From the NCBI GenBank assembly GCA_028456385.1, contig JALNQF010000026.1, forward strand, positions 124,001 to 188,000: DNA of 64,000 nt, read 5' to 3'. A program made the translations under genes and the position numbers. Positions within the stretch are counted from its first letter, which is position 1. Each line of letters opens with the position of its first letter. The notes under the pieces are model-generated. The model did not search any database. It saw only the letters and a program-made list of their open reading frames with translations, and was not told the origin of the DNA. Positions 22,571 through 32,599 of this stretch are shown piece after piece. The DNA is from Ophiosphaerella korrae. Taxonomy: Eukaryota > Ascomycota > Dothideomycetes > Pleosporales > Phaeosphaeriaceae.

Positions 22571-23663
22571 AGCTTTGAACTACGCCGGGGCAGGAATTAG
22601 AAGGGAGTGCTTGGCGACGAGGAAGGTATCGGAGGGGAACGAGGAGAACGCGAAGGTATGAGCAATTCGACATTGATTGAGCAAGATGGAGTGGTCCGCT
22701 TTTCCTAGGGCACGCCATAAAGGTCGTCACGGTTGGTGAGCCTCGAACAAGTTGAGTTGAATGTGGAGCCCACAGAATGATCCCTCAAAACACACGAGCC
22801 TAAGAGAGGTCGGTCGTATCGACTCAACTCTTGCAGTCACTTCCCAGCACAGTCGTGATACCAACAGCAGCACTCAGCTTCTAAATGAAACCGGCCTTGT
22901 ACCCTTGCTACTATTATCAGAATTTCCAAACTCGCCCAAACCGTCAGATGAGATGAGGTGAGGTGGATCTCACGATACGATCGATCTGCGATGCTAGTGC
23001 GCGATACTAGCTCGCCACCAACTCAACCACACACCTCATCAACTGCGGCACATCATTGGAGAGCCGCAGCGCTAGCCGGAGAATTGAGATCTGGCTCGTG
23101 CCAGTACAATGAATCAGTGGGTCCCCTTACGCAAGGCACGCTAACAGAAAGGATAAATAGCAGTAGAAAGTAATATGATAGAACACAAGCAACTCTCACA
23201 TCAATACATCAGTTCAACTCAACTCAATTCTCACTCCGGTTCACATCGTCAATCTGTGACGACCATCAAATCTGACACAAATATCCGTTTACAGAAAAGC
23301 CGCGGTCCGTTTTCAGCTCATATTATGTGTAGATTGCATGACAGAAATAGGGGTAGGGTAGGCACCAGAGTCTAGGTAAGCGCTGGTCAAAAGCCCGGTG
23401 TGCAAAGCGGCATGCTGGCGGTTTGGCTCGTCAATTGAGTAGTAGGTCTCTCGAGCCAGCAAAACTTGTGGAAGCGACTGGCTTTAAAGTGCTCTGTTTC
23501 AAGTGGCCCTTTAGCTACTGTAGCCTAACAATAGTAGGGCGGTTTGCAGGCCGACACGGCACGGCACGGCACAGCACAGCACCGACTTTCTTTCTTTTTT
23601 TTTTGTCGTAGTGTTATTACCATCTCCAAGTGCTTTTTTGCTTTATAACCTCATGAAGAACGA
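22571..23663. other. Gene-poor region
   Basis: 1.1 kb with no gene seen. A short tandem run of GGCAC/AGCAC units lies at about 23555-23583, followed by a T-rich stretch. Confidence 0.45.
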
Positions 23664-25835
23664 TCAAAACGAGGAATGGTCATTCACTCCATTAACCTGT
23701 TTCTCTTCATTGTCAAGTGTTACACCACGCCTGATCGATAATACCACATCAATATGGTCCTTGCGTAGAACCTCCTGCTCTTCAAGTGATAGCAATGATG
23801 CCGTTTTGACAATGTTCTTAATCTGTCTTCCGTTCAGTTGTTCTTCAGCTAGTTCATCGAGCTCTTTATCCTTGACGTCAGAATGCAAGTCCTGAATGAA
23901 CGATCGCCAAATCCGTTTTCTGGAGGCGCTTGTTAAATCGTGGTACTCCATGTGTACGTGTATTCTCGACTGAAATGCTGGATCCATATTACCCGCTCGA
24001 TTTGTCGTGAGGAAGAGCGTGCCTTCATAGTACTCCAAGAGACGCAAGAAAATGGAGACGAGTCTGTTGCGATCCAAGTCATGCGTTGAGCGCGCTTCGA
24101 GAAAGACGTCACATTCGTCGATGAGGAGAATCGCTTTCCACTTCGTAACCATCTCGAGCGTGTTTTGCAGATTCTCTTCTACTTCGCCTGGGTGGACGCC
24201 GAGATCGCCAGCTGACATCATGTACAGCGGGACCTTCATATTCTCAGACACAGCCTCGCCGGTGAGCGTCTTACCCACACCAGGAGGGCCTGAGAGGAGA
24301 AGAATCATGCCTTTCCCTTTACCAGAAATGACGTCGTCGAAGCCGCTTGATAGTTTAGACTGTGTGCGTGACAAGGCAAGGATGAGCTTTTTCTGGGAAG
24401 TGGGGAGCACAAGACTGTCAAAAGCACGGCTATCCCACTTGATAGAGCTAACGTTCTCGCTGTAGAATGACACTTTCTTTGCGTTAGTGATTGACGGGTA
24501 TAGTATTTCATCTCAACTTACGCCACTTTTTGCTTTTCAAAGAGTATCCCCGCAAGAGAGGTGTGCAGAGCAGGTATTGATAGTCAGTCAATTGAAAATC
24601 CTCAGATTGATTTTGATCATCTGTTATTGCAACGTCCTTGTCATCAGGGTGGATTGCTGAGTCAGATCTGTCTAATGGTGTTACACTGACCCAGCATTGG
24701 TCTGGTTGCTTGCAAAAGCTATCTGTATCAATCATGATGCGGCCTTTTGTGTGCACAGCGATATTTCCGTTTCGGGTTGCCAAAATGGCTATTCCATCAT
24801 AACTTGTCCTTTGTGAGTAAATGGGTGTAATGCGAGCAAATTTTGGTCATCGTACCTTCGATAATGCACTCCAGCCAACTTTGCCCATTCCTTTCCTCTC
24901 GCAATAAGAGAACTTTTGATCATTCCCTTCTGCGGATAGAAGGCCAATGGAAATACTGAAAGTTGGTTGATAGACATGGCTCCCTTGAATATCTTCAGCT
25001 CTGCATTTTGCTCGGCCCAACCAAAGCTCTTGCCATTCCAATCGACACATTCGCAGGACAACTGGTATATTTTGATACCCTCGTAGTTCTCAGTATAGTA
25101 GCCATGATTTAGTCTCATTCCGACAAACTCATTGCGCCCATTACTTGTCAATACTACTGCGGCTGGCTGGAAGATGATCCATGCGTGCTCAAAAGTTACG
25201 ACTCCATTAGCGACGTAATCATTAAAAGCTTTGATTACATCAGCAAGCTCCTTGCTCAAAATGCCATAAAGTAGTTGGAGATGGTCTTTGGTGGTTACAT
25301 CGAGATCGTCCCTCTCCGTATACTTCAGCAGAGCACCCCAACGATGCACGAAAGGTTCGAACGGTGCGGAGAAAACAAGACGGTCCAAATTACAGAACAC
25401 TCCAGGGTAGTCGCGAAGGACTTCGCCGAGAGCAATTTTTAGCTCTGGCGACTGAATGATGAGAGAGTGAATCTCGTACTTCTTTCGACTGTCTCCGCTC
25501 TTTTGATATCGGATAAGAACGGCATGGCCTGCAGTCTTTTCGTTTTCTGCTGGTTTGATATCTTCTGGCTCATCGGCAGTCCATGTATCATCATTGGCGT
25601 TCCAGTATATTGTTCCGGAGGAGTTGAGCGATCCTTTTGGTGCCGCGGGCTCTTTAGCCTCAGGTTCAGCTGCCTTCTCAGTATCATCTTTCTCCTCATC
25701 TTTACTAGCATTCGAATCGGCAGTTACAGAATGGTCACCAGTAGAATCTGATGAAGTATCTTCTTTTTTGACCGCAAATCCAAGATGCGCGGCAAGAGCT
25801 GCAAGTCCTGGAGGGGCTTCAATATCAGTAGACAT
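23664..25835 (-). CDS. AAA ATPase with DUF7025-like N-terminal domain
   Basis: Three exons, 25835-24856, 24802-24522 and 24472-23664, encode 689 residues. The first 90 residues are acidic and disordered. The middle (about 100-400) has LIRYQKSGDSRKKYEIHS, IIQSPELK, FEPFVHRW and FEHAWIIFQP, the pattern of the DUF7025 region found ahead of AAA domains in many filamentous fungi. The ATPase domain has Walker A GPPGVGKT near residue 482, Walker B ILLIDECDVF near 535, a sensor-1 TTNRAGNMD and an arginine-finger region FQSRIH. Substrate and role are unknown; these proteins form large lineage-specific families. Its neighbourhood with HET genes makes a self-recognition or stress role conceivable, but that is speculation. 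Confidence 0.88.
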
Positions 25836-26622
25836 TTTGGCCTTGCTAGGATAACAGTTGAGGGAATGCTGAATAGTATGACAGAATGATCCCGATAAAT
25901 TCGTTCGACAATACTTATAGTCGCTCTAAAGCTAGAAATTGGGGGCCAAACCGCGCGGCCCTCACCATGCGGGTGCCTGGGTGGCGGTGCGATGATTAGG
26001 CTTATGGCGGTATACTTACCCTATACGGAGCCATTGTCATACAGTGCCTTTACAACGATGGAGCGCATCCGTATCAAAGTTTGGCGAATCAGAGCATAAC
26101 AGTTGGTGTGATCTAGAGCTGTAATTCGTCAAACTTTGACAGGGGTGCGCTCCACCATGCAAAGGCACTGTATGTTTCGGGTGCTGCCGAGTGTTGGTCA
26201 AAACGAAGAAACAAACGGGCCATGCTCAGCCACAGGGCAGAGCAACATCCCTGCATCAGCAGGCTACAGGCGATACGTACCGACCTGGGTAAATAAATTT
26301 CGCAGGCACTAGCTTGAGATCTGCACTCCAATACCTTGAACCTCCATTTGATGTCTCTAAACATTTCAACGTCCACATAACTATTCTGAAGTGTTATATA
26401 GCCGATTAGATTTTGACGTATTGTTCGCTTGATTCTGCTATGTGAGTCACATTAATTGGTTCAAAATAGACCACGGGGACAGACTAATGCGGGTCCGTGA
26501 GCAGCATCAGGCACACCACCATTGCTGTGCCACACTATGCCCGTCGATATACCGTTCTAGCGTACTTTTATGTAGTCATTTAATCCGAGGGACTCGCAAC
26601 GTGTAAATACCCAACTTTAGAA
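25836..26622. other. Divergent intergenic region containing a MITE
   Basis: 787 bp between the AAA ATPase and HET gene starts, carrying the MITE at 26042-26170. No gene. Confidence 0.6.
26042..26170. mobile_element. MITE of Tc1/mariner type, 129 bp
   Basis: Imperfect terminal inverted repeats of about 50 bp: the left end starts CAGTGCCTTT and the right end is AAAGGCACTG. The arms match along nearly their whole length, with differences mostly C/T and G/A. A spacer of about 30 bp separates them. TA dinucleotides flank both ends (26040-26041 and 26171-26172), the target duplication of Tc1/mariner elements, whose ends also often begin CAGT. Too short to encode a transposase. Confidence 0.8.
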
Positions 26623-28772
26623 ATGATTCCCTACCAAAAGATCAACCCTGAACTCGAAACGCGGGTCCTGCGCATCGCACCCCCAAACAATCCGGATGAT
26701 AAGGACATTGTATGTTCACTTGAACATGCGTCCCTCTCCTCTCCAGTCGACTATGAAGCGCTCTCCTACGTGTGGAGCAAATCAGTCAGCGGGAGCATGG
26801 CCGATATGGATCCCGAGACCGAAGTCATATGCTGGAATATGAATTCTCTAGGCGTTTCCAAGACGATGATCAAGGCGAAAATCAAGGACCTTTATGACCA
26901 TCCTAGCCTGCAGTATGTGGCGTTTAGTTCCGGAATACCGCGACCGAAAGGAAGCATAGTTGTCGATGGGGTGAAAGTCGAAGTAGGAGGAGAGCTCTTG
27001 TCCGTGTTGCGAAGGCTGCGAAGACTATGGGCTCCTTCTGATACAAATTCGGGAGGGATTGCGGTGTGGATTGATGCTTTGTGCATCAATCAAAACGACA
27101 TTGAGGAGAGAAATAAGCATGTCACAAAGATGGGCGAGATATACCGCAAAGCCAAAGTTGTGAGGATATGGCTCGGAGAAGAAGTTTCTGGTGCCGAGGA
27201 AATTGCCTTCAATGCGCTGCATGAGATATTGGAGGTATTGAATGACATGCACGAGGCAAAAGTTGTGGATGACGATTGGAAGTGTCGAATGTATTGGAAC
27301 AACGACCCCAGGGTATCTAACATTCAGTGGGGTTGTCTGAGTTCGATTCTCGACCGGGCTTGGGTAAGTACTAAACCGAGGTTGGTGATGGGATCTGACA
27401 TGCCGTACAGTTTCAGAGAACGTGGGTTATCCAGGAAATCGGCTTCGCTCAACGGGCTACCGTCCACCTAGGGTCGCTGTCGTGTAGGTGGGAATTACTC
27501 TCGGTGGCCATACTCACGCTTAGAGATCTCGATCTCGATGCACTTCTGTGGGCGTCTAAAGAGTTTACTGCTGATACCACCATCGCATTGATGAACAAGT
27601 TGAACCGTGCCCAGCGAGGGCGCCAGGAAAATTCCGATTTCGATGGTCACGTCACCCTGCTCGATATCCTCCACGAGTCTCGCGCATTCCAGTGTACAGT
27701 AAAGAGCGATAAAGTCTACGGTGTCCTTGGTTTGGCGTGCGATGCATCCGAATATCCTTCGCCGGACTATTCGCTACCTGCGACAGAAGTGTTCAAGTCG
27801 GTAGCAACAACCCACATCGCGAGGACGAACAGTCTCGCAATTCTCTACCACTGTTCAAGGAACCATTCAAATGAAGAGCTTGATCTCCCGTCCTGGGCAC
27901 CTGATTGGACGCAGAAGTGTCATCACAGGCCTTTCTACCTTACATCTCTGAAGAGCCAGGCTGCCGGACAGTCTGCACCAGCGATTGAGATATGTGGCAA
28001 TGTTCTAAAAACCCGAGGGCGTATCGTGAGAACCATCTCTGCAGTTGATCTCATTCGTAATATCCCCCGGAATTCATCATCGGCTCCCGGGCCTGCCAAC
28101 AAGTTACCCGACCCAAGCGGCGAAGGAGAATTACCATGCTTTATAGGGCCAGATATGCGTCCAACCGAGACTCAGGATTGGCTCACTCAGCACCAACAAA
28201 ACCTGAAAAACTACATCAGCAACATCATGAAAATGGCTTTTCCCCAGGAAACGATCTCCGCAGAGGTCTTTGAGAATTTGTGGCGGACGTTCGTCTGCAA
28301 CCAAACCATCGAGGAGGAAACCCCGCCCGCCGAATGGGGAACACAGTTCTCCCATTTTGTGTCCAGGTTAAGTAACTACGACAGGGACACAGGAGAGTGG
28401 ATAGAAAATGTGCTGCGAGAAGACGGTGCTGGGCGAGGTTCTGGCGGCCAGGAATCGTCCAAATGGGATTTGACGGAAGAATTCGAGACGCACACCGGAC
28501 GTGGCTTCAATCAGTACTACGGATTTGTCAAGGCGAATGGTATGTGGTGCTACAATCGGCGATTCTTCAAGTGCGACGAAGGGCAATTTGGCTGGGGCCC
28601 TGATGGCGTGCAAGATGGAGATGTGGTAGCGGTTATAAATGGGCTAGGCGTTCCCATTGTTCTTCGACCGGGCTCGGCTGGATTCAAGGTGGTTGGCGAT
28701 TGTTATTGTCATGGGTTAATGCATGGAGAAGGGATGGGTATGGTAAGGGAGCAAAATATTCATCTTGTCTAA
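26623..28772 (+). CDS. HET-domain protein (heterokaryon incompatibility)
   Basis: Two exons, 26623-27363 and 27411-28772, joined by a 47-bp intron, encode 700 residues. The HET domain fills residues 50 to 260: DYEALSYVW, VWIDALCINQNDIEERNKHV, IYRKAKVVRIWLG, and after the intron FQRTWVIQEIGFA, with each block intact. The C-terminal half (KVYGVLGLACD, LDLPSWAPDW, then a long divergent region ending GDVVAVINGLGVPIVLRPG) is typical of large HET proteins. HET domains act in self/non-self recognition after hyphal fusion and can trigger cell death, but most family members have no assigned partner. No NLR, Ser-hydrolase or other partner gene is adjacent. Confidence 0.93.
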
Positions 28773-29823
28773 TATAGTGATGATATGAATACAAGAAAAA
28801 GGTTCCGGAAAACGAATAGACAACGGCAACCTTGACTCGGCTTCCAGCATCTTGTTCGAAATGCCTGCTTTCGGCCCATCGGCACACGCCCTCGTTACAA
28901 GTGGAGCGTCAGGCATTGGTCACGCTGCGGCATAATAACTTATGTCTAAAGCATTCCACAAAGGTCATCCTGTTTTTTACAGTTTCCTGTGGCCGGTGTT
29001 ATGCCGTAAGCGCTGAGGTTGCCAATCCACCAGCAACTACAACTAACCCAGAGACGGTCATCTGTTCTGGGACTAACTTGAATTTGTGAAACGGCGAGAT
29101 GAGACGAATGAACTTGTTGTCAGTTGTCCTATGGGTCGTATGTGTGTGGCGAATATGCAATACAGGCGCTAATATGTTGAGAATATGTTTTGCTCCAGCA
29201 CCATCCTTGCCCTCCATATTGTTTTTCCTAGTAGCAAACCCCTAATGAATGAGTGCCTACATTAGAAAAAAAAAAAAAAAAAGACAGCCAGTCATATCAA
29301 AAGGGCTGGGGAGATGGCATGTCGGTACAGCAATAATGTCTGAAGTAATAAGGTGGAGCTTGTGGGGCGCGTAGTGATTGGGCATAGCCCTTTGTGACGG
29401 GGGGGGGGGGTTAGCTCGTTAGCTCGTTAGCTTCCCTCCCGGGGTTCTCCATTACATACCCCTCCCTTGAACGGGAAAGAGCTCAAACATATTTTACCGA
29501 TACGCAGGTACAAGCCTGCGCTTGGGTCTTAGTCTACGCGACTCAGCTAATTAAGAGTAAAGATGTCAAACTTGATAATATTTTTGTCAATTTACAGGGA
29601 GATCATAATCGGTTCTCTGAATATCCAACTTGGGAGACCTAGGTGGTGGGTTAGTGGGTCTGGGGGTGGTTGCTTGACCAAAGTTTATTAGATGATATTT
29701 TCATCAAGTTAAGAAACAAATCGAGAAAAGCCGAATAGCCCACAGTTCAAGCCTTCCAAAATGCATACGCCCAAACACCCCAAATACGCCTATGCCACTA
29801 CACGTGCTTCCCATCTTGTAAAA
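28773..29823. other. Convergent intergenic region with simple repeats
   Basis: 1.05 kb with no gene. Contains an A-run (about 29266-29283), a G10-plus run ending at 29410, and three near-copies of TTAGCTCG at 29411-29434. Confidence 0.55.
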
Positions 29824-30588
29824 CTAGTTCCTCAGCGCACGCAGTCGCTCAGTAAAAGCTTCTTCTTCCTGCTCAGTAGGGCCAACCTTTGTCTTTGCCG
29901 GCGTGGCTTCTTGGAGATCTTGCTGGAGGTCCACGCCAGCCTTGTCGGCGGCCTGGGCCATGAGGCGATCGACGTCTTCCTGTGGTGTGCCGACTGCGGT
30001 GGCGGATGAAGTAATGTCCTGGTATAATTCGGTTGCCGAGTCGACGTTTTCGAACTGCTTTTCAAAGTCGACCATGACGGCGGCAATCTAGAGGAATGTG
30101 TCAGATGCGTGGCCCCAATATGCAGCGTGCTGGAGGGGGTGCAGTACTCGTTCTGGACTCATGGATTTCATTGCTACGTCCAGGCTTCGGTTCACTTTCA
30201 TCATGTTGCCGGTGATTTGCCGCATGGTGACGGCGGTCTGGACACGGCCGGCGACGGCATCGACGCGAGAGGATAGTTGGAGGAGGTTGAGTTTCTCGTT
30301 CTGCTTACGGACGGCGTTTTGGGCGTATATGCGTGCAATGTCGTTGTGGCCTTGTTTCATGGCCTAAATGTTACGTTGGTAAGTCCTTTGTGTTTTCCCC
30401 AAAAGGTGCCTACTGTGCGCACCTTCTCTAGCTTAGCCTTCTCTGCCTGTTCCTCCTTGCCAGCCTTGAGCGACTGCCTGTTCAGCGACTTTGCCGTGAA
30501 CTAGAGGCGGTCAGCGACCAGTGAGAGGATGAGTCAACAGCTGCAGACAAACCTTGAGGTTGAAGAGTGCATTCTCAAGACCCGACAT
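29824..30588 (-). CDS. did2: ESCRT-III-associated protein DID2/CHMP1
   Basis: Small coiled-coil protein that recruits the Vps4 ATPase and helps multivesicular-body sorting. Four exons: 30588-30553, 30500-30423, 30363-30148 and 30087-29824; 197 residues, the family's usual length. The first exon gives [12 protein letters not shown]; the basic helix [13 protein letters not shown] and [15 protein letters not shown] follow. Exon 3 has [10 protein letters not shown] and exon 4 starts [16 protein letters not shown], as in CHMP1. The C-terminus, [14 protein letters not shown], is the MIT-interacting motif type 1 with the expected Leu and Arg spacing. Tandem with ncb2 on the same strand. Confidence 0.95.
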
Positions 30589-31052
30589 ATTGCGTGTTGA
30601 GAGGAGGGGTGATTGTGAGTAGTGCAGTACGGATGCAAGAGGTGTGTGGTTAGACAGTTGGTTCGCGCGGCAGTAGTAGGTAGCCAGGTGGGATGCGGCT
30701 GATTCGCGGGGATTCGCGGGGATGTTTTCCCTTACGCTAGACGTCACTAGGTGATGGAATAGAGATGGCGGCCCCCCCCCCTCTCCCCCCCCCCCCCCCC
30801 TACACAAATAGGCACAGCCACATATGTTCAATAAGCTTGGGCATAACAAACGATCAAGGCTAGCTTGGGGACTTTTTTTGATATTGTAATGCCTATATTT
30901 TACGGCTGCTCATAAACACAGCATCCCCCCAAGGACGAGCCCTTTGTGTCCTGGGTCTATCCCAAACGCCACCCTAGACCACCATGGTCAACACCGCAAC
31001 GCCGCGCATAGATTGAGTAATGGTATCTGTAGAATGTGCATGTGTTTTCTCC
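30589..31052. other. Intergenic region between did2 and ncb2
   Basis: 464 bp holding the did2 promoter and the ncb2 3' end. A long C-run with one break lies at about 30771-30800. No gene. Confidence 0.55.
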
Positions 31053-31580
31053 TCATTGTGGCGCTGCATTGAATTTGTTGGTCGCCGACTTGAAAAGCTC
31101 CTCTTGTGCGCGGATGAGCTCCTCCTCTGTCATGCCGCTTTGTTCGATCTTGGTCTGCTTCTTCTCGCGGTTCTGGGCATGTTAGCGCACGGGCGCACGG
31201 TTGGTGGGGGCGGAAACATACCTGCTGCTGCTTCTTGTAGTCCTGCGCAACGTCGAGGATCGCAGGGACATAGTCGCTGAAGTCGAGCTCCTCCAGCGCG
31301 GCCTTGACGTGTTCGCAGGCAATGGTCTTTTTCGCATCCTTTTCGGCGATCTCGTTGGCTTCGGAGGAAATGAGGGTGATGAACTCGACGCAGCACTCGA
31401 TGAGCAGGTCGCGCGAATCCTTGGCAAAGGTCATGCCAGGCTCGCTGGCCAGGATGTCTTGGACAATCTTTTGGACGGTTGCTGTCGCGCGGTTAGCGGT
31501 GGTGGCGGGAGTCGGGCGCGTGGGTGCATGCCCTTTGGCAACGACAAATCGTCGTTGCCGCCAAACTCGCGATCAGACAT
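31053..31580 (-). CDS. ncb2: Negative cofactor 2 beta subunit (Dr1/NC2-beta)
   Basis: Histone-fold protein that pairs with NC2-alpha, binds TBP on promoters and blocks TFIIA/TFIIB entry. Three exons, 31580-31532, 31481-31222 and 31172-31053, encode 142 residues. The start MSDREFGGNDDLSLPKATVQKI and the histone fold (AKDSRDLLIECCVEFITLIS, EANEIAEKDAKKTIACEHV, LEELDFSDYV) match Dr1 closely. The C-terminal basic/acidic tail has IEQSGMTEEELIRAQEELF. The conserved LPK-ATVQK join forces a GC donor at 31531-31530 (AAGG, then GCATGC); the other intron is GT-AG. Divergent from SCH9 with a 1-kb gap. Confidence 0.94.
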
Positions 31581-32599
31581 GGGGCGTGAAAGCGGTTATG
31601 GTGGTGGATTACGGCGCTTCCGCAGGCTCAGCATGCACAGCGCTTGGGGTATCAAAGAAGGTGCCTGGCGGGCCGACGTTTTGCCTAGCGCGGGCGGGCA
31701 TTAGCAAGTGTGGCGGACGACCCTGGCCGCCTGGGCTAGATGATGAGGCTAGGTGCGACGGCGTATGGCAGCCATGGCATGGCAGCCATGGTGCAAGACG
31801 GGCCTCGTCAACGCCTGAGCAGACACCTGAGCAGACCAGGCCGAAAAAATGCGGCTGTGAACAGCCACCCACTCTGTCTGCACGCGGCCAGGGACGGCGG
31901 TGCTTGCTTGACCGGCGGGTCGCGGGTCGACTCGCTTCAAGCAGCGTGTTTGGGGTGCGCAGCACGCAAATTGGGCGGGTACCGCTTGGGCTGGTGCGAC
32001 GGCATCATCGCCCACTCGACATGGACTGATTGGCGAGCAGCATCCGCGTCCGAGATGGGAGGCCGACGTCATGCTTTGCTGGATAGACGATAGTGGCGGT
32101 GAAAAGCCGGGAGGGCGCATGCCAGGCTAGATAGCGATGATCGGTGCCGATGGTCATCAGCGACCAGTGCAGCGCAGGGCAGTGCGGTGTGGGTATTTTG
32201 CATTTTGCATTTTGCATTTTGCATTTTGCATTTTGCGTTTTGCGTTTTGCGTTTTGCGTCTTGCGTTTTGCGTTTTGCATTTTGCTTATTCTTTTTGATC
32301 GCGAGCACCCAGGTGAGTGGTGAGTGCTGCAGGGCTGCCTTTGTGTCTCCTGTCCAGCGCAGTCAACTGGGCAGCCAAGCCAGGCACCTTTCCCCAGCAC
32401 CGGCACCAGGACCGCGTCGTCCTCACCGCCGCGCCCGATCCTGGAAGAAATCGGGCTGCCTGCCTCTCGCACGCAACGCACGACGCACAGGCTGGCAGGG
32501 CCGATAGAAGAGTTTTTCGCACAGAACAACGTGGGCCGGCTCAGGGCTAACGCCGCACGCAGCAGCCCATTGCAGACCCGGCCCATTAGACTGATTATT
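31581..32599. other. Divergent intergenic region between ncb2 and SCH9
   Basis: 1.0 kb containing the 7-bp minisatellite. Long frames here arise from GC-rich or repeat sequence and show no domain; taken as promoter and SCH9 5' leader. Confidence 0.6.
32195..32285 (+). repeat. 7-bp minisatellite, 13 copies
   Basis: Exactly 91 bp made of 13 heptamers, ATTTTGC in the outer copies and GTTTTGC in a central block, with one internal T-to-C change. Lies in the leader or promoter of SCH9, 315 bp before its start codon. Confidence 0.95.

Noticed and set aside
27330..27360. tRNA-like TTCGATTC motif
   Set aside because: It is inside the HET coding exon and no acceptor or anticodon arms pair around it; no tRNA was recognised anywhere in the window.
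30771..30800. Long C-run as a functional element
   Set aside because: Simple homopolymer like those at 29400 and 35727; no further structure, and lengths may be assembly-dependent.
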